64,000 nucleotides of DNA from Cladopsammia gracilis. Taxonomy: Eukaryota; Cnidaria; Anthozoa; Scleractinia; Dendrophylliidae. Position numbers and translations under genes: made by a program. Below the pieces are notes generated by a model. The model was given only the letters and a program-made list of their open reading frames with translations. It ran no database searches and was not told the origin of the DNA. The stretch's first letter is position 1; each line of letters begins with the position of its first letter. Of this stretch, positions 21,923-31,627 are shown in pieces. The stretch is taken from positions 1 through 64,000 of the forward strand of contig JAJGOT010001075.1 of the NCBI GenBank assembly GCA_022457155.1, read 5' to 3'.

Positions 21923-23387
21923 CAGTCGAACCTGTATATAACGGCCCTGTATTAAGCGGCCACCCTCTATTCAGCGGCCAGTTTTCAAAGTCCCGATTTT
22001 TCGCTCATACAAACGCTGTATTTGTTACCTGTATTAGGCGGCCACCTCTATTAAGCGGCGCGGCCACCCTGTAGCAGTCCTATGTTTGGGTTTCTTTGTT
22101 ATTTTTACCTGTATTAAGCGGCCACCCTTTGAACGGAAACTAAGCCACATGTCATTTTATGCGGTATTTTATTGTGTTTAAAATGCGATCCATCGTCACG
22201 ATAAAGAAATAACATGTACAAAGCTACTGTAAGCTGATAATCGGCCGTTTAGTATCGTTAACGCTTTGCAGATGTCCGCAATGTGCTGAAATACAGACAA
22301 AATCACGAACACAAAAAATGTTCGTTTTGAATATGCTTCACTCTTTAGCTAGAAATTCCTCTTTAATTAGTTTGTTCTTCAGCCATGTGATGGAGAATGA
22401 ATCGCCTTCAAACGTATACTCGCAAGGGATTTTAACTGCACATTGAACGTTATAACTGAACGTAACAACTATGAAATGACGGAATGAGATATTTTGTACG
22501 TGTGAACTGTAAGTCATAGAAATACAGTACTGTATACCGTAGAAGAGTAGAGGACAATTTATTGCACAGTACTTTTACACAATGTTACGTTAATTGGCGC
22601 TGAACTTTGTTTAAAGTATTGATCGCTTAAAAGAGTGTTGATTGTCTTATTGGTTCCTTGCATGAAGTGTTTTTGTATGATACGCCATTAAAATTGACAT
22701 TAGACCACGCCCAGTGAGTATTTTTAGTGATCCTGTATTAACCCTAATCGGCCTGGGGGGGGGGGGTACAAAGTGCCCGCGCTAACTTTGAACATTCATA
22801 ACTTCTTTAATATGTATTCAAACGCCATCAAACTTTGTGACTTTTCCTAAAATTTATCTGGCAGCAATTGTGTATGACAATTTTTGGATCACATGACTTG
22901 ATGTTTCCATGGCAACAAGATTTTGACAGCCATGTTTTTTGAAATTTGCATATTTGTACCTTTGAATGAAGAAAAACAATGTTTATTGGTATAACTTTTA
23001 TATTTTTACGTCATTTAACGTTTATTTATTGGTTTTGATTAATTTTGAGTCAATTTGGACGGTTTTTAAGAGGTTTTGAAAAATTTCAGAAATCCAAGAT
23101 GGCGGCCATATAACTAATTACCTAATATCTACGTCATATGACGTCATCGTTCCATTGTGCGGACCGCAAAGGAGACAGTTTCGGACGTACTATGTACCCT
23201 CTAAGTTTCATTGTCGTAGCCTTAATGTTCTTGAAGTTACGAAGGGGGGGCACAATGTGCCCCCCCCCCCCCCCCCCAGGCTCCGGAACTCAAAAAAAGC
23301 CCAGGCCGAATAGGGTTAAGCGGCCACCTGTATTAAGCGGCCAGTTTCTCAAGTCCCGAGGGTGGCCGTTATATACAGGTTCGACTG
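21923..23387. mobile_element. pogo/Tigger-like element, TA TSD
   Basis: CAGTCGAACCTGTATATAAC at the left end is perfectly inverted at the right end (GTTATATACAGGTTCGACTG), flanked by TA at 21921-21922 and 23388-23389. Subterminal ATTAAGCGGCCACC motifs repeat on both sides. No transposase frame was found, so it is non-autonomous. It is itself interrupted at 22742-23315. Confidence 0.9.
22742..23315. mobile_element. piggyBac-type MITE, TTAA TSD
   Basis: TTAA at 22738-22741 and 23316-23319 flank inverted termini CCCTAATCGGCCTGG and CCCTATTCGGCCTGG, each followed by a long G (or C) run and a GTGCCC block. Removing it with one TTAA rebuilds the CTGTATTAAGCGGCCACC repeat of the host element. TTAA plus CCC-start TIRs fit piggyBac. 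It is an AT-rich non-coding element of 574 bp. Confidence 0.88.
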
Positions 23388-23389
23388 TA

Positions 23390-23490
23390 TTAACTATTAA
23401 CTCTCCTCGGGGAAGAGAAAGGAGAGAAGAGAACCGTGGCCGTTAAATTGAAACCCGAGATTCTCCCCCGAGGAGAGTTAATAGTTACTT
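23390..23490. repeat. Short hairpin in the foldback centre
   Basis: AACTATTAACTCTCCTCGGG is perfectly inverted at the other side as CCCGAGGAGAGTTAATAGTT, around a loop of about 50 bases. Confidence 0.9.
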
Positions 23491-23774
23491 GAGTTAATAA
23501 TAATGGAAACTTGAGACGTAATAGGCGCGTCGTATTTACGAAGCGGCAGACAAGATAATATTTGAAACGTGCGCGCAAGGTCAACCGTCTTCGCTCTGAT
23601 TCAAATCGCTTCCAAAACGACTCAAAAAGACACAGGAAAACAGGTAAATAACAATATTTTATTAAATGATTATGTTATAGCGAATAAAGCGTTTGGGTTC
23701 CCTGTGTCGTCATCATCATTATTACCATGAACGTCTACTATAAAGAAGTTGTATAAAGATAAATTCCATCCTAC

Positions 23775-23848
23775 CCATTCTCAGTTTTTCCGCACCAAGT
23801 GACATCAATAGATTCCAGGGCCGAATTCTTGTCATAAATTTTATACAC
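23775..23848 (-). CDS. Possible short exon upstream of SEA-like exon
   Basis: After a strong polypyrimidine tract and CAG, the minus strand reads VYKIYDKNSALESIDVTWCG followed by KTENG, and then a GTAGGA donor (the alternative reading is a stop). The acceptor is convincing but the donor is weak. The residues match no domain I recognise. If real, it would be an N-terminal exon of the SEA/FN3 protein, though its phase (0 to 2) does not match the phase 1-1 neighbours. Confidence 0.3.
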
Positions 23849-25604
23849 CTGAAAAAAAAAAAAGCAAAAAAGAAATGAGTAGAAAGGTATTGAGTAGAAA
23901 ATTAAAGTACAGGTATATTTACCAACAAACATATATGGATATTTATCCTTGGCAGTGTACAGATGTTATTGAACTAGCTTGTTCGGTCTGTATTGTGAAA
24001 TAATGGTCTCGGTCCATAAACTTGCAAATAGAACGAGGCCAATAATCCCCAGTATGGATCGAGAAAGCTAGTTCAATAAAGTTATTATTAGTAGTTTTTG
24101 AAAAATATTGTTGACGTATTAATGCATCCATTCTCGGCAAACGTGCCAAAGTTAAGCATATACTTTTTCGGGCCACTTTGCGAAACGTTTAACCGAAATT
24201 ATTCGCCAGACACAGTTCACTGTTTCATAAAATGAATTCGGCGAAATGAGTTCGGTAGCGTTACGCATTGAAGAATTCGGACCGCTCAGGGAACCAATCA
24301 GTATGCTCCTTTTCACCATGGACTAGTTTGCCATATAATAAATGTTATAAGAAAAGAATAACTAATGAAAAAACTAACGTTATACTTGATCCTGTCCGCC
24401 ATCTCTTTGAACGTCTCGCTCTTCGTATTCCAAAGATCTGTGTTAAACGTCTCCTCTGGAAACGTAACGGATGCTAAAAAACTGATCGCTGTTATAAAAA
24501 AATGTAGACTATGTAAATATGTAGTCTATACTGAAATGTGCTATTGTTGAAGGGACACTGTTCTTGCCCTTGCTGAAATATCGTGCTTTCATGATTATGG
24601 CCTTAAACTTGCTTTATTGTCTTGAAGAGCGGATGTCTGTAAATATCGAGAATCCGACGACAGAGGCAAAATTTCGAATTTCTTTTTATTTTACCAAAAG
24701 AACCTATTTAGTGACCTATTTTCGAAAATGGGTTTAAAAGGTTCGATTTCATTTTACTTTTTTTCAAAATTTCCATAAGTCGAAAATTAGCCTTTGGAGT
24801 CCGCGGGTGCTTTCATGGACCATTGAATTTTGAACATTTTGGACCATTTTCAACACGCTCCTGTTATCGTAACATTCGGTGTCCTATAATGCCTTTTACA
24901 CAGTGAATAAAACATCTTTTTAGCTTTCTTTTGCAATAAAATTTTGTCGGAAATGTTAACTTTAAAAGTCATTTTGGTTTTGTACAAAACACCTATCTTC
25001 GCCATGTAAACAAGAAGGCAAATTTAAGCAAACTTCGAATTAGTAAAATACGGTCTGGTACAGTTTTAGGCAAAAAAACAACACTACATTATAGCTGAAT
25101 CTGTCTTTTATTTATTCTGAAACTATTTTTGGCGGCCCGTGAATACAGCGCTACTGAGAGATTTATCCGTGAAGGCTATTTTTAGCTTGATACCAACTTC
25201 GAGTCGATTTAATTGAATTTTAAGCGCTGAATGACGGCGAGCTTAAGAACGAAACAGCGAAATTGGTCCTTAAACAGGTCTTTAAAGCTTTGAAAACAAC
25301 ATTTACATGTTTTAAGCTATAATATTCAAATGATTTTTATCTAGGACGAAGTTCACGGCGTTAAAATATAAGCTATAATCATATGTATTATTGATCGACT
25401 TTGTTGCCGACGTATCAAAATACAGCATAATTAAGTCTTTGCCGGAACGGCTCAAGGAATGTTAAAGTTAGCTTGTCTCGCCTTTTCCTTGTTGTAAGCA
25501 GCAGAAATACAAGGAGTCTTACATAGATATCTAACAAAAAACATGGCTTGCTTGACTTTACAGCATTTGATATTCGCAAAATGTTGTTACAGACGTTTCC
25601 GCAT
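23849..25604. other. No gene seen
   Basis: AT-rich sequence with scattered short frames. Nothing with splice context or a recognisable repeat structure was seen. Confidence 0.4.
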
Positions 25605-25632
25605 TTTATAATAATATGCATTTGTATAGCGC

Positions 25633-25687
<55 letters not shown>

Positions 25688-25885
25688 ATGCGCTTCACAA
25701 TCAATCAGACCCACCCCACCCATGAACAAGTACTGACACTGAGGGTGGTCACAGCCAGCGTTTGTTACGTCCTCAGTGGTTCTTTTACGTCCCCATGGGA
25801 GACGGGACCGCCATTTCTACGTGGTCATCCGAGCCACGTGAAGGTCTAACCATTTGCCGATGTCATAGCAAAGGCAGCACCTTCA

Positions 25886-25921
<36 letters not shown>

Positions 25922-25990
25922 CCGGGGTTCGAACCCGAGACCTCCCGCTCTGCACACCGGTGCTCTATCAACTGAGCTAACCAGGAGGCG
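25605..25990 (-). mobile_element. tRNA-derived SINE with internal (TA)n
   Basis: Read on the minus strand the head is TGGTTAGCTCAGTTGATAGA (A box) followed by CTCGGGTTCGAACCCC (B box). A body containing GAAGCGCATTTGAA and ATTTGCGCTATACAAATGCA then ends in ATTATTATAA. The tRNA-like acceptor ends (GCCTCCT and CCGGACC) do not pair, so this is not a functional tRNA. A TA run (25637-25682) has expanded between the two body motifs. Confidence 0.8.
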
Positions 25991-26634
25991 GTTTACACAC
26001 AGTGTACTCACATAAAAATATCCGATGACTTCCAATCCAAATGTCGCAGACATAAATGTACGAGAAAACATTAAGGACGGAAAAATATAGTCACATCTTG
26101 CCGTCTATTTTGTTGTATTAAGCGATACAAACGGAACCATCACTCGCAAATAACAAGAGGTCAGTGAAAGGTCATAAAATAATTGGTTGCGTGACCTAGT
26201 CACGTTCACATGTACTCCCAGAGGACCGGGGAGAGATTATTTATTAAACGAAAAAAGCTAATGATGCGGGCCGCAGGAAGGCCTAATTGCATTTGACTTC
26301 CACAACCCCTGAATCAAACGAAAATAAAGGCCGAAACTGAAAGAACTGACTTGTCATTTTTCCCGTGGGTACCCCTGTCCGTCGCTACCATTGCCATGCT
26401 AGATGCGTACTTTCTAACAGCATACCGTAAAACCGAAAACACCGTAGTTTTACTTCACAAAGTGGCTTTAGTATGATGTCAGTAAACGTAGTTCCCACCA
26501 ATACATGAAAACCGGCGTTAAAAAGTGGTAAGTTAGTCTGTTAAAAAGACTATCCAGAGCTTGAAAGTTACCCTTTCCTTTCGACTCTCTGCCGTGTTAT
26601 TATTATTATTATTATCATAACGTTATGACAACAG
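25991..26634. other. Unassigned sequence before the hAT-like element
   Basis: No exon or terminal repeat was recognised. A short ATT microsatellite lies at 26599-26613, just before the target duplication of the 26635 element. Confidence 0.4.
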
Positions 26635-28149
26635 CAGGGCTTCAAGTGGTCTCCTGCCAAATTATAGGGCTAAAAATAGGGTCTTTTTTTTCAAAGATAT
26701 AGGGAGAATATAGGGAATAGGAAAAAATATAGGAACAATATAGGGATTTTTTGAAGCATTTACAAGTGATATACAGCAAAAATTAACATTTTTATTAAAA
26801 CAAATACAATGGGCTCCTCCATGCCCCTCATAGCCATTAATAACCATCACACTTAAAGCACAAGATATTTAACACAAAGTTGGAAACAAACTCAAATTTA
26901 ACATTCCTGACATTCAGTCTAAAAAACGGTAATAAGTGCACATCATGTCCTCAACATTCAGTAAGTGTCCTTTCGCTTCTTGGCAGATACATGTTTTGTA
27001 GTATAGCCTTCCAGGAGTCTCTTCTTGTTTTTGTCTAGTTCATTTCTCTTATTTGAACACTGTTGGGTTTGCTCCATTGCATGTTCCATCATCTTCTTAG
27101 CAACTTCAAGTGGCCCTTGAGCTAGCTATACTAGCCTCGTTGGAAGCCTTTTTGTTCTTAATTGCCTGTGAAAGCATTTCATTTGCTTCTTCATAGAGTG
27201 TTTTGGCCGTTTGCAGCTCACTGTCCTTCTGGTCTTCCGACTTCATCAGTTCTTTTTCTCACTCAGAAAAATTCAGTCTGCTTCATTCCAACTTCCCTGC
27301 TTCCCTTTCTCTCTCTTTCTCAGCATCCCTCAGCCTTTTTTTCTCTGCATCTTGAATGCTCGTTTTCTTTGCCAGATCTTCTTTTTCACCAGAGAGCCTT
27401 TTTGAATAAGTCCTTTGGTGATGTGAACATTCTGTGGCTCTCCGCACTTCTTCACATGATCTTTGACAGAACACAGACGATTTATTGTGCAGTCATGTAT
27501 CCAAGAGAAGCCCTGTCTGGAGTTACTGTCTTCTTGTTTGCAGAAAGACTTTGTTCTACATCTGCAATGACATGAGCTATAGAGAGACGGCTTTTGACGA
27601 GTTTCTGAAGAAAAGGATACTTAAATTTACGATGCTGAGATTTCTTTTGGAAGACATCTGCCGAGTAATGGTCAACCCTGTGCATGCTACTATCTGCATC
27701 AACACCCCCTGCCTTGTACACCTTCCACTCATCTGTAACCAAAGCAACTTCCTATTCTGATTTTGTTGGCATCATGACTGCTAACTATGAGAAGTGGATG
27801 TTGGAAAGAGACATCTCTTAAAAGCTTGTTGTCCATTGGTAGATGGCCAATCAGATACTTTGTGGTGCCCACATAGAACTGTTTCATACCATGAAGAGCT
27901 TTCTTCTGTTGGTCACTAGACAGCTTAGACAGGGCTGAGCGAGATTTCTCTCCCACTTCCATCTGAGAAATGGACAGTTGGTTGTCTGGCTTGAAATAGT
28001 CTACTGTCAGCAGGCGCTTCCCTCTTTGTTTTTCAGGGCTTGGCTTTTGAGGAAGCGACCCGTAAGGGACTTCAGAAGCTCACACATTGTATCACACAGT
28101 AAGTGAATCAGTGGCCCTTCACTCTGGAAGAAATATAGAAACTTCTTAA

Positions 28150-28867
28150 GGTTACAGTGTACCTTCAGATCGAAAATTTATGGAAAATTTTTTTTTGGCG
28201 TTAAAATAAAGTTTACAGAATGAACTTTCATAAAAAAAAAAGTATCGAAAAATAGTGAAAATTGACGGAGAAATGACGGTATAACTATTGTGGGCGGAGT
28301 TTGTTTATTAAGCGATATGTTTTTTTAAGCACCGTTTTCTCAAAGTTAATTTTTCGCTTGTTGGGGACACTTTAAAGAGCTACAACTCAAAGGGAATTTG
28401 TTCGATTTTTCTCAAATTTGGACAGAAGCTAGGCTAACATATAATCAACAAAAACGTATCGGCGAATTTCTTAATTCCGAAAACTTTTTCGTCAAGAGCC
28501 ATTTCCGTGCGATCATTCCAATTTTTTTTCTCCCCTTTTCGAAAATATTCTGTAACTTTTCACTGCAATTGAATATGGAAAATCGCCGACACGTTTTTTT
28601 AGCGCTTCGTGTCCGGAAACCCGAGAACAAATCAAATTAGCTAAATATAATAATCGCTTTGAGTTATAGCGTTTGAAAGCTGATTCGGACGTTCGAATTA
28701 AGACGTCGTAAAAAATTCGACAATTCATTTTATTACCAAATGGTTTCCATATTTAGATAGCCAGCTCTATAAGCTTTAATTTGATATCTGGGTTTAGGTA
28801 TATTAAGTGTCATCTTAAGACGCTAGAGCTGTTATACTGGAGACACCCCCGAAGGTACACTGTAACC
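28150..28867. mobile_element. MITE with TTAA TSD inside the transposase
   Basis: GGTTACAGTGTACCTTC at the left is perfectly inverted at the right; TTAA lies at 28146-28149 and 28868-28871. Deleting it with one TTAA restores the transposase frame exactly (EPMF-KKFLYFF). 718 bp, AT-rich, non-coding. TTAA targeting suggests mobilisation by a piggyBac-type enzyme, though the termini do not start CCC. Confidence 0.9.
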
Positions 28868-29257
28868 TTAAACATTGGTTCCACAGATAGTAAAAAAGCC
28901 AGTTGAACTGGAAAGGACTTCTTTTGTAACTTTCTACAGATATGATTGTACCACTCATTCTTCTCCAAGGGCTTGAAAGTCTTCACCTGTGTAGCTAGCT
29001 TGGGCAATTCTTCAAAGAAGTACTTCTTGATTGCTTCCCAGTTCTTGACAATTCTGTCTAATGCTGGAATAAGGGTACGCCACCTGCATTGTACATGCCG
29101 GATGAGTAGGTCATCATCAAGCCCCAGATTATTCAACACATGGATGTAATCTTCTCTGCGAGGTGAGCTCTTCAACCAATAGAAAAGATCTATGGCTAGT
29201 TCCTCAAATGCCTTTCCATATGGATGCATGGAAAGCATTATGCACAACATGAATGTT

Positions 29258-29612
29258 AGGGGTGGCGAATGGTAAATCCGAGACTCGCCGAGACCCTTGT
29301 TTAAAAATCCGAGACCGCAGCTACGTTACAAAATCCGAGCCCGAGACCCAATGCGGGAAAAAACCGAGCCCGAGACTTAGTGCCAAAAATATCCGATTCA
29401 CCTATCAAACAACAAACAAGGATGAAGAATGAGAATGCTTGACGAAAGTATCCGAGACTCCGAGACCTTGAGGAAAAAAATCCGAGACTCCGAGACAGAA
29501 AAAGCACCAGCCAAACGAGACTTTGAGACTTAAAACAAAAACTGCCGAGATTTCAAGACCGGACCAAAATTTTCCGAGACCCACGATTTTGAAGGTACCA
29601 TTCGCCACCCCT
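29258..29612. mobile_element. MITE with 6-bp TSD AATGTT and CCGAGAC array
   Basis: AGGGGTGGCGAATGGTA is inverted at the right end; AATGTT flanks both sides (29252-29257 and 29613-29618). The interior is a degenerate array of CCGAGAC/TCCGAGACT motifs. Removal with one AATGTT restores the host transposase frame (SSPAT-F-ML). Confidence 0.9.
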
Positions 29613-30204
29613 AATGTTGCAGGGGATGAATGGCAAAAGACCTGCAGGGAGTCCTTCATCTAAGAGTACGTTATTGACTGTACTCCATGTGGTTTTGTTG
29701 ACATTTGGTCCATCTAATGCCAAACTTACTAAGCCTGAGAGAGGCAGCTGGTAGCCCTATTCCTGAAGTATGTTGACAATTTTCTTTGCAACATCATCAT
29801 AATGACATCACCAAGGATTAGTGTCTGCAAGAACCTTACACTGATCTCATTTTTCTCTTGAAGCAGTTCATTGGTGACAAATATTGGTACATTAAACAGC
29901 AGCTACACATACTGAACTTACTAGTTTACTCTTTGCTTGACCCAGGAAATTCACTGCCTTTGTTACATCCACCAGTACAAAGTTTATGAGCTTAGCAATA
30001 TTTTTTTCCTTTTTTATTCTGAATTAAATTATAGGGATTATAGGACATTTTTTAACTATATAGGGAGATATAGGGAAAGTGAAAAAATATAGGAAATATA
30101 GGAAATATAGGGACACTTGAAGCCCTGCAACAGTACCTCCGTCTTCATCTCCGTCTACGTCTTCGTCTGTCCCTTCGTGTGCGTCCTCTCGTCCTCTTGT
30201 CAAG

Positions 30205-30450
30205 TTGAATTGGTTTTCGTTGTGTTCTCTATTACAAGATCACGAACAGTGCAAAGATTGGTGCAAGGAACAGAACCTACTCGTGTCGGCCGCGAAGTGT
30301 CCTAGACCTGAGTGCTGCAAAGCACTAACCTGGACGAAACGCGCGAAATCGAGACGGGTTGAAGTGGCGATGCTGAAGAGACATTGTAATGGCATGGTTT
30401 TCTACAGGAGGTTTTGTGGCGTAAGCATTATGGAGAGGATGCCTTTGTAA
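30205..30450 (+). CDS. Uncharacterised Cys-rich ORF
   Basis: 81 residues including DHEQCKDWCKEQNLLV, KCPRPECCKALTWTKRAKSR and RHCNG, ending in a stop at 30450. The C-x4-C and a later C suggest a zinc ribbon like that before ISXO2/Merlin-type transposase domains, but the downstream catalytic region is absent. Splice sites at CTACAG and GTAAGC inside it would be alternatives. It starts 72 bases beyond the hAT-like target duplication. Confidence 0.3.
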   Translation: MNWFSLCSLLQDHEQCKDWCKEQNLLVSAAKCPRPECCKALTWTKRAKSRRVEVAMLKRHCNGMVFYRRFCGVSIMERMPL

Positions 30451-30579
30451 ACATCATCAAGCATATCGCTGAACTTTACCAGGTGTACAAAGACCCGTGA
30501 AGTGTTCCACGTAGCAATCTTATGCACCATTGGTGATCTTCTTTTGTGAAATCAATAATACTCCAAGTAAAGATTCAAC

Positions 30580-30635
30580 GCATGCGCATCGCATCACAAG
30601 GTGGAAAACGGGGTAAAAACACCACAACAACATCA
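30580..30635 (+). CDS. Possible first exon of the FYVE gene
   Basis: ATG followed by MRIASQGGKRGKNTTTTST and a strong GTGAGT donor. It ends in phase 0, compatible with the FYVE exon at 31628. The Lys/Gly/Thr-rich start has no homology signal, so linkage to the FYVE exons rests only on phase and position. Confidence 0.3.
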
Positions 30636-31627
30636 ACGGTGAGTTTCAATTTATTTCTCTCTGGTCTATTTTTCATTCGCACTACAACTCGAAAAAAACG
30701 GAAAACGGCCCATTTTCTTCGACAAATTTTGATGAAAATGCTCCTTTTAGACTTAATTTGAAAAAGACTAAGAAAAAAAAAAAAAAAACCTGTACAATGT
30801 ATGTTATTCCCAAAGGCAGTCTATTGTTTTCTCTATTGTTCTCTTTTATAATAGCGCGTATGCATAATTAATGTATGGGGTTATACGGAAATCTTGCCGC
30901 AAAGGAAAACAATTACTTTGAAATTTTTATTTTTTATTTTATTTTATTATTTTGCCACACACAATGAATTACAAGCAGAACAAAAACGATAATAAATAGG
31001 TTAATTAACATTAAATTTAAAATTTGTACATAACTAGCTTGAGAGGAGTGACTGGCGGGAAATCTCCGAGAAGCCGAGCTTATGAGGAATACAGATTTCC
31101 CCCCACGGGCAATTGAAATACTAGGCGGCATTTTAAGAAATAAAGAAGAAAGTCATTTATTTAAGTATATAAGTGTGTTTAGAGGAAAATATAGATATAA
31201 GGTGTTAAGGTATTAGGTTGCATTCTGTCTGACCCTTAAAAATGGTTTGATTACACGCTTGAATATACTATAAGAAAAATCGAAGAAGAGAAGCGAGAAG
31301 CGAAGACAAGCGAGCACGTGCTATGGACGGCGAAAGACGCATCCAGACCCAGGCGCATCTAAGTTATGATGACACCGCTGGACGTACGCTTGCTCAAAAT
31401 CATCGTGACAAACAACAAAAAATCGAGACTGCAGAAATAAAACGCAGGGCACCCAAGCAACCACAGCCAAACCAAAGATAAGTGTGCTACTCGCCTGGGG
31501 GCTCGCAGCAATAATGTGAACGCGGCTTCAGTCGAAACATCTAAAGTTCTTGACTGACATCAAATGAACCCTGTGTTGAAAAATGGCATGTATTATATTT
31601 CATACGAAATGTACCTTTCCATTTCAG

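Larger units (their letters stand above)
21720..23703. mobile_element. Foldback element with about 200-bp inverted arms
   Basis: The left arm (21720-21920) starts AGGGAACCCAAACGCTTTAT and ends GTTTCCATTATTA; the right arm (23494-23703) is its inverted copy with few mismatches. Between them lie a small 23390-23490 hairpin and a pogo-like insertion. No target duplication could be identified; the left end abuts the GATCT array. Confidence 0.88.
27282..29660 (-). pseudogene. hAT-like transposase, interrupted and frameshifted
   Basis: Reading from 29660: MKDSLQVFCHSSPAT, then (after MITE 29258-29612) LSMHPYGKAFEELAIDLFYW, VQCRWRTLIPALDRIVKNWE and KYFFEELPK up to EPMF, then (after MITE 28150-28867) KKFLYFFQSEGPLIHLL. 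A frameshift near 28020 leads to TVDYFKPDNQLS; another near 27735 leads to TDEWKVYKAGGVDADSSMHR and KYPFLQKLVKSRLSIAHVIA followed by DVEQSLSANKK, the hAT dimerisation block. A coiled coil (QDAEKKRLRDAEKEREREAG) follows a stop. The order matches the C-terminal half of hAT/KIAA1586-like transposases. The catalytic N-terminal half is not readable. Confidence 0.78.
26635..30127 (-). mobile_element. hAT-like transposon, 6-bp TSD CAACAG
   Basis: The inverted termini CAGGGCTTCAAGTG lie at both ends, flanked by CAACAG at 26629-26634 and 30128-30133. Both subterminal regions carry many TATAGGGA/ATATAGGAA motifs. The interior encodes a decayed transposase on the minus strand. It has been hit by two MITEs (28150-28867 and 29258-29612). 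CAGGG termini with a 6-bp duplication fit the hAT6-type group rather than classical 8-bp hATs. Confidence 0.85.

Noticed and set aside
25915..25988. tRNA gene on the minus strand
   Set aside because: A and B boxes are good, but the acceptor stem halves do not pair and the sequence continues into a SINE body with a typical 3' tail.
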